Positions 15,552 through 25,072 of a stretch of DNA of 64,000 nucleotides are shown piece by piece (the stretch's first letter is position 1; each line of letters opens with the position of its first letter). The DNA comes from CAWEQW01 sp963811365 (GTDB lineage Bacteria > Actinomycetota > Actinomycetes > Propionibacteriales > Nocardioidaceae). The DNA lies in the NCBI GenBank assembly GCA_963811365.1, contig CAWEQW010000007.1, positions 124,001 through 188,000 on the forward strand, in the 5' to 3' direction. The translations under genes and the position numbers were made by a program. The notes under the pieces were generated by a model. The model made no database searches. It was not told the origin of the DNA and saw only the letters and a list, made by a program, of their open reading frames with translations.

Positions 15552-17636
15552 GTGTCGGGTCACGTCGATGGGACGTTGGGACGACCGAGGCAGGCCTCCC
15601 GCCGCCCGCGACTGACGGACCGCCCCCACCTCGTCAGCCAGGTCGCGCTCGGCCTGGGACTGTTCGGGGCCTATCTGCTGGTCGACGGTCTCGGCGCCGG
15701 CCGCCGCGCAGAGGCGCTGCGGCACGGCCGGGCCATCCTGCGCGTCGAGCACCTTCTGCACCTGGACCCGGAGCGGGCGCTCAACACCTGGCTCGCTCCG
15801 CACCGCGCCCTCGCGACACTGGCCAACTACGAGTACGCCTCCACCTACATCATCAGTGCCCTGGCCCTGTTCGTCTGGGTGTGGCTGCGCCGCCCCGAGG
15901 AGTGGCGGTTCGCCCGTGACTCGTTCGTGGTCCTCAACCTGCTCGCGCTGGCGACGTTCCTCCTCTTCCCGACCGCTCCGCCGCGGATGCTGACGCACCT
16001 CGGGTTCATCGACACGGTCAGCCAGGGCGGGACGGTGGGCTCGTGGGGCTCGGGCATCGTGGACACCGCGAACCAGCTGGCTGCGATGCCGTCGCTGCAC
16101 GTCGGGTGGGCGCTGTGGGTGAGCGTGGTGCTGGCCCGGTTCACCGCCGGACCGAGGGTCCAGGTGGTCAGCGCGCTCCACGTCCTGCTCACCGTCGTCG
16201 TGGTGATGTCGACCGCGAACCACTACCTGCTGGACGCCGTCGCCGTGGTGCTGCCGATCCTCGCCGGTACCAGGTACGCGCGTTGGCGCTACGACGGACC
16301 CCCCGGCGAGCCGGTGCCCAGCTGCGACGCGTTCTTCCTGCACGTCGAGGCGGTCGGTGCCCCTCAGCACGTCGGCGGCCTGGTGACCCTGGAGGCCGGC
16401 GAGGGGCCGTCTCTGGAGCAGCTCCGCCGGCTCGTCGCCGAGCGGCTCCTGCCCCTGCCACACTTCCGTAGACGCCTGGAAACGCGTTCGCGCTGGCGTC
16501 GCCCGCGGTGGGTGGAGGTGCCGGTCGACGTCGCCCAGCACGTCAGCGAACGCACCGTGCGGGGCCCCCACGGCCTCGAGCGCCTGGTCGCGGAGCTGGC
16601 CGAGTCGCCGTTGCCTCGGGACCGACCGCTGTGGACGGTCGTGCTGGTCCGCAGCGCCGGAGACGGGCCGACCACCTCGACGGTCGTGGTCCTGGTCCAC
16701 CACGCGGTCGCCGACGGGATCGGCACCATCATGAGCGCGATGCGGCTGTTCGACCCGCTCGGCTCGCTTCCCGAGCCGGTGGCCGGCGGCACCGGGCGGC
16801 TCCGTCGGGCCGCTGCGGTCGTGCAGGGACTGACCCAGCTCGCGACCGACGGCGTTGCCCGGCCGGTCGGAGCGGGCTCGGCCCGCCGGGGCTACGGGCT
16901 GGTGAACGTGGCCTTCCAACAGGTTCAGGACGCCGCGCGGCTGCGTGGTGTACGGGTCACGGACCTGCTCATCGCCCTGACGGTGGACGCCGTGCGTGCC
17001 GCGTCACCGGCCCTCGTCGCCCGAAGCGACGGGTCCCTGAAGATCTCCGTCCCCCTGATGATGCGAGCCCCCGGAGCCGGCCACGAGGGGAACTCCACCG
17101 CGGCGATCATCGTCGACATGCCCACGGAGGGCACCGTGGAGGAGCTCGTCGCTGCGGCCGCGCGGCGGACCGGCCGGCTGCGCCGGCCGACGAGAGCCGT
17201 CGCCTCGCGGTTCGTGATGGCGAACGGCCTGCGGCTGCTCCCGGAGCCGGCGGCAGCGTGGTTCGCCAGGAGCGTGTACGGGGCGCGCTTCCTGCACCTC
17301 GTCGTCTCCAACCTGCCCGGTCCCGGCGGCGAGCTGACCATGTTCGGGCGTCGGCCCGACGGGGTCTATCCGATCCTGCCGGTGGCGCCCGGGACGGCGC
17401 TCGCGATCGGCGCGCTCACCTGGGGCGGCCGGCTCGGTTTCGGTCTCGCCACCGACCCGGCCCTGCTCGACGCGGCGACGGCGGCCCGGCACCTCAAGGG
17501 CGCGATCGACGGCGTGGGTGGCCGGCTCACGACCAGCGCCGAGCCCGGCGACGGTCGGGTCCACGGCGCAGGGTCCGGCTCCGTCGCCGCCCGCTCACTG
17601 CGTCCAGTTGAGCGCCAGGAGCAGCCGCGCCCGTGA
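15552..17636 (+). CDS. PAP2-superfamily / WS-DGAT acyltransferase fusion protein
   Basis: 694 aa from GTG 15552. Residues about 25-235 are a membrane PAP2-like (inositol phosphotransferase/Aur1-type) domain with six helices and the motifs AMPSLHVGWALW and STANHYLLDAV. Residues about 255-680 are a wax-ester synthase/diacylglycerol acyltransferase domain with the catalytic HHAVADG (H-H-x-x-x-D-G) near residue 380 and the C-terminal VVSNLPGPGG. A phosphatase-like step that releases a lipid alcohol or diacylglycerol could feed directly into the acyl transfer that makes neutral lipid. Fusions of this kind occur in actinobacterial annotation. Its last 42 bases overlap the end of the convergent PucR-type gene. 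Confidence 0.85.
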   Translation: MSGHVDGTLGRPRQASRRPRLTDRPHLVSQVALGLGLFGAYLLVDGLGAGRRAEALRHGRAILRVEHLLHLDPERALNTWLAPHRALATLANYEYASTYIISALALFVWVWLRRPEEWRFARDSFVVLNLLALATFLLFPTAPPRMLTHLGFIDTVSQGGTVGSWGSGIVDTANQLAAMPSLHVGWALWVSVVLARFTAGPRVQVVSALHVLLTVVVVMSTANHYLLDAVAVVLPILAGTRYARWRYDGPPGEPVPSCDAFFLHVEAVGAPQHVGGLVTLEAGEGPSLEQLRRLVAERLLPLPHFRRRLETRSRWRRPRWVEVPVDVAQHVSERTVRGPHGLERLVAELAESPLPRDRPLWTVVLVRSAGDGPTTSTVVVLVHHAVADGIGTIMSAMRLFDPLGSLPEPVAGGTGRLRRAAAVVQGLTQLATDGVARPVGAGSARRGYGLVNVAFQQVQDAARLRGVRVTDLLIALTVDAVRAASPALVARSDGSLKISVPLMMRAPGAGHEGNSTAAIIVDMPTEGTVEELVAAAARRTGRLRRPTRAVASRFVMANGLRLLPEPAAAWFARSVYGARFLHLVVSNLPGPGGELTMFGRRPDGVYPILPVAPGTALAIGALTWGGRLGFGLATDPALLDAATAARHLKGAIDGVGGRLTTSAEPGDGRVHGAGSGSVAARSLRPVERQEQPRP

Positions 17637-18767
17637 GCGCGGGTCGTCCAGCTGGTCGCCGAGAAGCTCGTGCAGCTGAGCCATGCGGTAGCGCACGGTC
17701 TGGGGGTGCACGCACAGGTCCTCGGCCATCGCCATCCGGTTCCCCTGGTGCCGCAGCCAGCTCGTCAGCGTCTCGAGCAGACGCTCGCGGGACGCCTCGG
17801 TGAGGTCGTCCAGGGGCGAGAGCACCTGGTGCCGCAGCACGTCCAGCAGCAGGCCGTCCCGGCGGACCATGATCGTGTCGAGGTGCTCGTCGGCGAAGAC
17901 GGGGTCGCCGTCGATCACGCCTTCCCGGCACAGCCGCGCCGCGATCTCGGCTATCTCCACGCTCCGCGGGAGCCGGTCGAGCGTGACGACCGATCCCACC
18001 ACGGCAGAGGCGCCCTGGAGAAGCCGACGCAGGTGCAGCCGGCCCGCAGCGTCGGCCGTCTCGGGGATGATCGCGCCGCATCGGACGTCGCCCGGGATGC
18101 GGAGGGCCTCGGAGCCGAGGCCGTCGATGACCCGCCGGCCGAGGCCGTCGTCGGGGCCGACGAGGGCCACGGCGGCGGTCTCGGGCACCCGCCATCCCGC
18201 GCGCTGGGCCGCCGCGCGCACGGCAGGGCGGCTGGCTCGACCGCTGAGCAGCAGCGCGGCGAGCTCCTCGCGCGCGCTCTCGCGCGCGCCGGCGTCGTCG
18301 AGCTGCTGGAACAGGTAGCCCCGAGCCGCCGCGAACGACAGGTTGCTGACGAAGCCGAAGACCGCGTCGGCGAGGACTGCGAGGTCGTCGGGGGCCAGAT
18401 CGCCGCTGAGCGCCACTGCCGAGACGTACCTCCACGCCATCCGGGACCCGTACTGGAAGGCGGTCAGCAGGCGGGTCAGGTCGGCGCCCTGCTGCATCTG
18501 TCGGCGGCCGATCTGCTCGAAGACCAGCCGCAGCGGCTCGTCCTGCCGTTTCGTCAGGGTCCGGTCGCCCGCGGGTCGGGTGCACTCCAGGAGCCGCGGT
18601 GCGAACAGCTTCGCGGCCTCGATGACGCCTTCCCGGTCATGGTCGAGGAACTCGGCGTACTCGGGCCAGTGCTCCCGGAGTCCGTCCCTGACCTCGTCGA
18701 TGAGCTGGGGGAGCCGGTCGAGCAGCCGGCTCGTCACGTCGTCGCGCGCCTGCTCGGTGACCGTCAC
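17595..18767 (-). CDS. PucR/CdaR-type helix-turn-helix regulator
   Basis: 390 aa from GTG 18767. The N-terminal half (residues about 10-170) is an alpha-helical sensor-like region. A middle GGDEF-like degenerate domain follows, and the C-terminal 60 residues are the PucR HTH: LTSWLRHQGNRMAMAEDLCV followed by HPQTVRYRMAQLHELLG. Family members are activators of catabolic or accessory operons. It is divergent from hpnC with about 100 bases between and two inverted repeats in the gap, so control of the hopanoid operon is plausible but inferred. It is uninterrupted, unlike the hopanoid genes to its right. Confidence 0.85.
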   Translation of the reverse strand: MTVTEQARDDVTSRLLDRLPQLIDEVRDGLREHWPEYAEFLDHDREGVIEAAKLFAPRLLECTRPAGDRTLTKRQDEPLRLVFEQIGRRQMQQGADLTRLLTAFQYGSRMAWRYVSAVALSGDLAPDDLAVLADAVFGFVSNLSFAAARGYLFQQLDDAGARESAREELAALLLSGRASRPAVRAAAQRAGWRVPETAAVALVGPDDGLGRRVIDGLGSEALRIPGDVRCGAIIPETADAAGRLHLRRLLQGASAVVGSVVTLDRLPRSVEIAEIAARLCREGVIDGDPVFADEHLDTIMVRRDGLLLDVLRHQVLSPLDDLTEASRERLLETLTSWLRHQGNRMAMAEDLCVHPQTVRYRMAQLHELLGDQLDDPRSRARLLLALNWTQ

Positions 18768-18784
18768 GGCTGCTCACCGCCCGG

Positions 18785-18841
18785 TTGTACGTCGGATACA
18801 AATCCTCCTGCGCGGAATGTGTGGATTGTGAGCAGAATCCA
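18785..18841. promoter_or_regulatory. Divergent regulatory gap of hopanoid operon, two inverted repeats
   Basis: TTGTA-N7-TACAA (18785-18801) and TGGATT-N8-AATCCA (18822-18827 with 18836-18841) lie between the PucR-type gene and hpnC. Both have perfect 5- to 6-bp arms and are the only AT-richer DNA nearby. They are candidate binding sites for the PucR-type protein or for the polymerase. No convincing -35/-10 pair was found. Confidence 0.4.
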
Positions 18842-18868
18842 GCACCACCCGTGACGCACGATCGAAGG

Positions 18869-19745
18869 GTGACAGCTCGAAGCAAAGAGGTGACGCCTCC
18901 CGAGAGCCTGCGTGAGCGGGAGCGGGGCGAGAACTTCCCCGTCGCACTCGCGTTCCTGCCGACGCGGCACCGCCGGGCGCTGCACGCCGTGTACGCCTTC
19001 GCTCGCACGGTCGACGACACCGGCGACCTCGCACGCGGAGACCGGGTCGCTCTCCTGCGGGAGCTCGACGAGCGGGTCACACGGACCTGGGCAGGGGGCT
19101 ACGTCGCCGACACCGTGTTCGCAGACCTGCGACGTACGGTTGTCGACCGGGTGCCCGAGCACTATTTCCACCACCTCATCCAGGCGAACCTCCGGGACCA
19201 ACGGGTCCGGCGGTACCCGACGTTCGAATCCCTAGCTCAGCTACTGCCGGCTCAGTGCGGACCCGGTCGGCCGGATCGTGCTGGCGGTCTTCGGCCAGCA
19301 CGCCGAGCCGACGGCTGCGGCTGTCCGACCGGGTGTGCACCGCGCTGCAGCTGCTCGAGCACTGGCAGGACGTCGGCGAGGACCGCCGGGCGCGGCCGGA
19401 TCTACCTGCCCGCGGAGGACCTGGTCCGCTTCGGGGTCCCCGAGACCGACCTCGACGCTCGCCGCCGCCTCGCCGGCGCTGGCGCGGCTGATGCGCTTCG
19501 AGATCGACCGCGCCGCAGCGATCCTGGCCGAGGGCGCACCCCTGGTGCGACGACTGCGCGGCTGGGCGCGGCCCGTGCGTCGCCGGGTTCGTGGCCGGCG
19601 GTCAGGCCACGGTGCCGGCCCTGCGGCGCACGGACGGCGACGTGCTGGGCTGCCGTACCGAGCCCGTCGCGGGCCGGAACGGCCGCGCGCCTGGTGCGGC
19701 TGCTCGGCCCGTCGGCGACCACGCGGAGCGGAGGCGGTCCGATGA
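18869..19745 (+). pseudogene. hpnC: hpnC, hydroxysqualene synthase (reading frame broken, probably by sequence errors)
   Basis: Start GTG 18869 (GTG 18890 possible). The first 120 codons are intact and give the squalene/phytoene-synthase fold start ENFPVALAFLPTRHRRALHA and the first Asp-rich motif ARTVDDTGD. From about 19,236 the correct protein continues only by moving the frame forward one base near 19,236, 19,316, 19,393, 19,462, 19,575, 19,645 and 19,715. Pieces then read YCRLSADPVGRIVLAVFGQH, CTALQLLEHWQDVGEDRR and GRIYLPAEDLVRFGVPETDL, in family order. The second Asp motif (ALQLLEHWQDVGED) is kept. HpnC converts presqualene diphosphate to hydroxysqualene. The stop overlaps hpnD (ATGA). 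Conserved residues with only one-base insertions argue for a functional gene badly sequenced. Confidence 0.85.
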
Positions 19746-20633
19746 GCACCGCCACCGCCACAGGCACCACGGCCGAGGCGTACGCGACGTGCCGCGAGAT
19801 CACCCGCACCGAGGCGCGCAACTTCTACTACGGCATCCGGCTCCTGCCACCGGTCAAGCGGGACGCGCTGTGCGCGCTGTACGCGCTCGCCCGGCGCATC
19901 GACGACATCGGCGACGGGGACCTCCCGCTCGCCGGACAAGCGGTCCGCGCTGGCGTCGGTGCGCAAGGACCTCGGCGCGCCTCGACGCCGTGGACGACCC
20001 GGTGCTCGTCGCGGTCGCCGACGCCGCCCGGCGGTTCCCGGTCCCGCTGGGTGCCTTCGAGGAGCTCGTCGACGGTGTCGAGCTCGACCTCGAGCGAGGT
20101 GCGGATCGGCGACTTCGACGAGCTCGTCCGGTACTGCCGGCTGCGTGGCCGGCTCGGTCGGACGGCTGTGCCTGTCGATCTTCGGCAGCGACGGCGTCGA
20201 CCCGCGGGGTCGCCGCCGGCTACGCCGACCAGCTCGGCATCGCCCTGCAGCAGACCAACATCCTGCGCGACGTCCGCGAGGACCTCCTCAACGACCGGGT
20301 CTACCTGCCTGCCGACGAGCTCGACGCGCTTCGGCGTCGAGCTGCGGCTCGACGCGCACGGGCACGCTGGACGACCCGCAGGGACGACTGGCCGGCTACC
20401 TGCGGCTCGCCGCGGCCCGCGCCGAGGACTGGTACTGCCTCGGCCTGCGGCTGGTGCCGCACCTCGACCGGCGCAGCGCCGCGTCGTGCCGGGCCATGGC
20501 CGGGATCTACCACCACCTCCTCGCCCGCATCCAGGCCGACCCGGTGCTCGGTCTACGACCGGCGGCTGTCGCTCAGCGGCGGCGGAGAAGGTCCGGGTGG
20601 CGCTGACCGCGCTCGGCCGGGGCCGGGCGATGA
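19742..20633 (+). pseudogene. hpnD: hpnD, presqualene diphosphate synthase (reading frame broken, probably by sequence errors)
   Basis: Starts at ATG 19742. Intact to about 19,932: ITRTEARNFYYGIRLLPPVK and LARRIDDIGDGD with the first Asp motif. Later pieces need +1 shifts near 19,934, 19,980, 20,093, 20,143, 20,205, 20,329, 20,361, 20,551 and 20,580. They read LGAFEELVDGVELDL, GRLCLSIFGSDGVDPRG and ADQLGIALQQTNILRDVRED with the second Asp motif, then GIYHHLLARIQADPVL. All family landmarks are present in order and total length is right for a protein of about 290 aa. The enzyme condenses two farnesyl diphosphates to presqualene diphosphate. Overlaps hpnC and hpnE by ATGA. Confidence 0.87.
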
Positions 20634-22045
20634 GCGCCGCGCGCAGCGTCGCCGTGGTCGGCGGCGGGCTGGCCGGGCATCACCGCCGCGCTGGGGTGCG
20701 CCGACGCGGGGCACGAGGTCACCCTGCTCGAGTCCCGGGCCCGGCTCGGCGGGCTGACCCACTCCTTCCGCCGCGACGGCCTGTGGGTCGACAACGGCCA
20801 GCACGTGTTCCTGCGCTGCTGCACCTCCTACCTCGCGCTGCTCGAGCGGCTCGGCGTCGCGGACCTGGTGCAGCTGCAGCCGCGGCTCGACGTGCCGGTG
20901 CGCAGCGAGGAGCGAGCCGGGGTCGGCGCGGATCTGCAGCTGCGACCCGCTGCCGGCCCCGCTGCACCTCGGCCCGGCACTGGCTGCGCTACCGCTGGCT
21001 GACGCCGCACCGAGCGGGTGCCGGGCGGCGCGGCGGCGCTCGCGCTGCGGCCGGGTCGACCGGGCCGACCCGGCCACCGACGCGCGTCTCGTTCGGGGAC
21101 TGGCTGCCGCGACCACGGCCAGGGCCCCCGGGCCGTCGAGGCGCTCTGGGACCTCATCGGCGTCGCCACCTTCAACGCCCCCGCCGACGCACGCCTCGCT
21201 GGCGCTCGCCGCGACGGTCTTCCAGCTCGGCCTGCTCGAGGATCGGCGACGCCGCGGACATCGGCTGGTCGCGGGTCCCGCTGCAGCGACTGCACGGCGA
21301 TGCGGCGCCGCCGCGCTGGCCGCCGCCGGGGTGGAGGTGCGCATGCCGGACGCGGGTCCGGGCCTCGACCGGCCGAGCGGGAACGGCTGGCGGCCGTCGC
21401 GGGCGGACGGCCGGCGAGGAGTCGTACGACGACGTGGTGCTCGCCGCGCCGCCCACGGCCGCCGAGGCGCTGCTGCCGCCCGGCGCGCTGCGACCTGACC
21501 GCCGGCTGGGCCGCGCGGCTCGGCAGCTCCCCGATCGTGAACCTGCACCTGCGTGCTGGACCGGCGCGGTGCTCGACGAGCCGTTCGTCGCGGCCGTCGA
21601 CAGCCCGCTGCAGTGGGTCTTCGACCGCACGAGCCAGGCCGGCCTGGAGCCCGCGAGCGGCGGCCAGTACCTCGCGGTCTCGCTCTCCGCCGCCGACGAC
21701 CTGGTCCGCGCATGCCGGTCGCCGGCATGCCGGTGGGCTCGTCGTGCCCCACCTGCACCGGCTGCTGCCCGGATCTCGCCGAGCGCACGATCGAGGAGTT
21801 CTTCGTGACCCGTGAACCACACGCCACCTTCCGGCCCGCACCCGGTAGCGGCGCGCTGGCGACCCGCCGCCACGCACCGCGCTCCCGGGCCTGCACCTCG
21901 CCGGCGCCTGGACCGCCACCGGCTGGCCCGCGACGATGGAGGGGGCCGTGCGCAGCGGCGAGGCCGCGGCCCTGTCCGTGCTGACCGGCGTGCCGACGGC
22001 GGCGAGCAGTGCGTCGCGCCCCGAGCGGCCGAGGTGGCGTCATGA
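20630..22045 (+). pseudogene. hpnE: hpnE, FAD-dependent hydroxysqualene dehydroxylase (reading frame broken, probably by sequence errors)
   Basis: From ATG 20630 the dinucleotide motif reads VAVVGGGLAG, then after a +1 shift ITAALGCADAGHEVTLLES and FRRDGLWVDNGQHVFLRCCT. Further pieces in order: HWLRYRWLTP, AVEALWDLIGVATFNAPAD, ADIGWSRVPLQRLHGDAA, ESYDDVVLAAPPTAAEALLP, DSPLQWVFDRTSQAGLEP and LHLAGAWTATGWPATMEGAV (the C-terminal FAD-contact region). I count about 18-20 frame advances in 1.4 kb. HpnE reduces hydroxysqualene to squalene, completing the HpnCDE route that replaces squalene synthase. The stop overlaps the next start (ATGA 22042-22045). Confidence 0.87.
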
Positions 22046-23076
22046 CCGTCCGTCATCGACGCGCTCGGACCGTGGGCGCACCACTCGTCGACCCGGACTC
22101 GCTGCGCGCGGCGGTGGCGCGGCTGGACGACGACACCCGGCTGGTCGCCTCCTACCACCTCGGCTGGTGCGACCAGGACGGCGCGAGCGTGTCGAGGCGG
22201 CCGGGCAAGGCGGTGCGGCCCGCAGCTGGTGCTGCTCGTCGGCGAGGCGCGTCGTGCGGCAGCCCGGGCGCGCTCTCCCGGAGCGGTGGCGGTCGAGCTG
22301 GTGCACAACTTCTCGCTCGATCCACGACGACCTGATGGACCGCGACAGCCGAGCGCCGGCACCGGCCCACGGTCTGGTCGGTCTGGGGTGACGCGACGGC
22401 GGTGCTCGTCGGCGACGCGCTGCTGTCTCTGGCCCACGAGGTGCTCGACGAGTCGGGCTCGCCGTACGCGCCGGCGGCGCTCAGCGCGCCCTGGCCGTCG
22501 CGACCCGCGAGCTGATCCGCGGGCAGGTGCTCGACGTCGCGTTCGAGCACGCGGAGGACGTGACCCTGCCGAGTGCCTCGACATGGCCGCCGGCAAGACC
22601 GGCGCACTGCTCGCCGTGAGCGCCGAGCTCGGCGCGATCCTCGGCGGCGCGCCACCCGCGACGGCCGCGGCCCTGCGGCGCGTACGGCGCCGAGCTCGGG
22701 CCTGGCCTTCCAGCTCGTCGACGACCTGCTCGGCATCTGGGGCGGCCCGGAGCGCACCGGCAAGCCGGTCTTCTCCGACCTGCGGGCTCGCGCAAGAAGA
22801 CCATGCCGGTGGTGTGGTCGATCGAGCACGGCGGCGCCGCGGGACAGCGAGCTGGCTGCGTGGCTGGCCGGCCGCCAGAGGGCGCCGGACGAGGCGGCGC
22901 TGGCCGCAGGCCGCCACCTGGTGGAGGCCGGCCGGCGGCCGGGACTGGGCCGTGCCGGGAGGCCCGCGGCGTGTCGAGCGAGCCCTGGACGCGCTGGCGA
23001 CCCGTCGACCTGCGACCCGCCGCACCGCGAGCAGCTCGAGCAGCTGGCCCGCTTCGTCGTGGAGCGCGACCTGTGA
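22042..23076 (+). pseudogene. Hopanoid-locus polyprenyl diphosphate synthase (reading frame broken, probably by sequence errors)
   Basis: Starts at ATG 22042 overlapping hpnE. Reassembled from shifted frames it reads DTRLVASYHLGWCD, AVAVELVHNFSLIHDDLMDR with the first Asp-rich motif, DATAVLVGDALLSLAHEVLD, MAAGKTGALLAVSAELGAIL and LAFQLVDDLLGIWGGPERTG with the second Asp-rich motif. These are the elongation motifs of trans-isoprenyl diphosphate synthases; a farnesyl or geranylgeranyl diphosphate product is likely since HpnD uses farnesyl diphosphate. The chain-length region cannot be trusted given the errors. The last piece QLARFVVERDL ends at TGA 23074, overlapping the shc GTG start (GTGA). 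Confidence 0.82.
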
Positions 23077-25072
23077 GCGGCGTCCGAGGCGCACGACGGT
23101 GTCGCGCGCCCCCCGCCAGCTGACCCGGCGACCCGTCGACCGCGGACGTCCGGCGATGCCTCGACGCCGCCGTGGCGCACCTGCGCGCGCTGCAGCACGA
23201 GGAAGGCTGGTGGAAGGGCGACCTCGGCCACGAACGTGACCATGGACGCCGAGGACCTGATGCTGCGGCACTTCCTCGGCATCGCCACCGCGCGAGACCG
23301 ACGCCCGGACCGCGCGCTGGATCCGCTCGCAGCAGCAACGACGACGGCACCTGGTCGACGTTCGCCGGCGGGCCGGGCGACCTGTCGACCACGGTGGAGG
23401 CGTGGGTCGCGCTGCGGATGGCCGGCGACGACCCCGCGGCGCCGCGCACATGCGGACCGCCGCCGACTTCGTGCGCGGTGCCGGGGGGCGTGGAGGCGGG
23501 CACGGGTCTTCACCCACATCTGGCTGTCGATGTTCGGGCTCTGGGACGTGGGACGACTGCCCGCATCTGCCGCCGGAGCTGATCCTGCTGCCCACCTGGG
23601 CGCCGCTGAACATCTACCACTGGGGCTGCTGGGCGCGGCAGACGATCGTCCCGCTGACCGTCGTCAGCGCTCTGCGGCCCGTGCGGCCGGCCGGCGTTCG
23701 GCATCGACGACCTGCGCTCCGGCGCCGAGCCCGCGGCCCCGCGGCACCCCTGGACCGCACCCTCGCCGGCGCGTTCCAGCGCCTCGACGCGGCGCTCCAC
23801 GCCTACAACCGGCGGCCCGTTCCGCCGGCTGCGCGCACTCGCGCGATGCGCCGGTGCGTGCGCGTGGATCCTCGACCGCCAGGAGGCCGACGGCGGCTGG
23901 GGCGGCATCCAGCCGCCCTGGGTCTACAGCCTGATCGCGCTGCACCTGAGCGGGCACGACGTCCAGAGTACCCGCGATGAAGGCGGGCCTTGCCGGTCTC
24001 GACGGGTTCATCGTGCACGACCGATACCGCCGAGGGCCCCGCCCGGTGGCTGGAGGCCTGCCAGTCCCCGGTGTGGGACACCGGCCTGGCCGTGGCGGCA
24101 CTGCTGGACGCGGGGGTCGCGCCGGACGACCCGGCGGTGCTGTCGGGCCACCGACTGGCTCTGGACGAGCAGGTCACTCCGCCGGCGACTGGCAGGTGCG
24201 GCGACCGCGCCTGGCCGGTGGCGGCTGGGCGTTCGAGTTCGCCAACGACGGCTACCCCGACATCGACGACACCGCCGAGATCGTGCTGGCTCTCGGCGGG
24301 TCCGGCACCCCGACCCGGCGCGCCTGCGGCGCCGCCTGGACCGGCCGTGGCATGGACGACCGGCATGCAGTCGCGCGACGGCGGGTGGGGCGCGTTCGAC
24401 GCCGACAACACCCGACCGGCTGGCCGAGCAGCTCCCGTTCTGCGACTTCGGCGCCGTCATCGACCCACCGTCCGCCGACGTGACCGCCCACGTCGTCGAG
24501 ATGCTGGCCGCCGAGGGACGCGCCGACGAGGAGCCGTGCCGTCGCGGGGTCGCCTGGCTGAGCGAGGCGCAGGAGCCCGACGGGTCGTGGTTCGGCCGCT
24601 GGGGGGCCAACCATGTCTACGGCACCGGTGCCGCGGTGCCCGCGCTCGTCGCCGCCGGCGTACCGGTCGAGGACCCTCGCATCCGACGTGCGGTGCAGCT
24701 GGCTCGAGGACGCACCAGAACGCCGACGGCGGCTGGGGCGAGGACCTGCGCTCCTACCGGCGACCCGGCATGGGTGGGCCGCGGCGACTCCACGCCGTCG
24801 CAGACGGCCTGGGCGCTGCTGGCGCTCCTGGCCGCCGGCGAACGGTCCGCCGTCGTCCTCGCGCGGCATCCGCTACCTGGTGGACACCCAGCGCCCGGAC
24901 GGCGGCTGGGACGAGGACCGTTACACCGGCACCGGCTTCCCCGGCGACTTCTACATCGCCTACCACCTCTACCGACTGGTGTTCCCGATCTGGGCGCTGG
25001 GCCGCGTACCTGGGTCAGCCCGCACGCCGCCCGGTCCAGCAGGCAGGACCCCGACCGAGAGGAGCACGATGA
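23073..25072 (+). pseudogene. shc: shc, squalene-hopene cyclase (reading frame broken, probably by sequence errors)
   Basis: From GTG 23073. Recovered pieces include LRALQHEEGWWKGDL, MTMDAEDLMLRHFLGIATAR, DDGTWSTFAGGPGDLSTTVE, ARVFTHIWLSMFGLW, LLPTWAPLNIYHWGCWARQT, DRQEADGGWGGIQPPW, FANDGYPDIDDTAEIVLAL with the catalytic D-x-D-D motif, MQSRDGGWGAFDADN, WLSEAQEPDGSWFGRWG, NADGGWGEDLRSY and DTQRPDGGWDEDRYTGTGFP. The repeated Q-x-x-x-G-x-W (QW) motifs and total span of about 660 codons match squalene-hopene cyclases, membrane-associated enzymes that turn squalene into hopene/hopanol. Frames advance by one base many times; one place near 23,450 needs a two-base step. The stop overlaps the next ATG (25069-25072). 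Confidence 0.9.

Noticed and set aside
18785..21808. A single plus-strand open frame of about 1,000 codons across hpnC, hpnD and hpnE
   Set aside because: It is a patchwork: real protein appears only in segments, and the rest is out-of-frame high-GC translation. Not a giant fusion protein.
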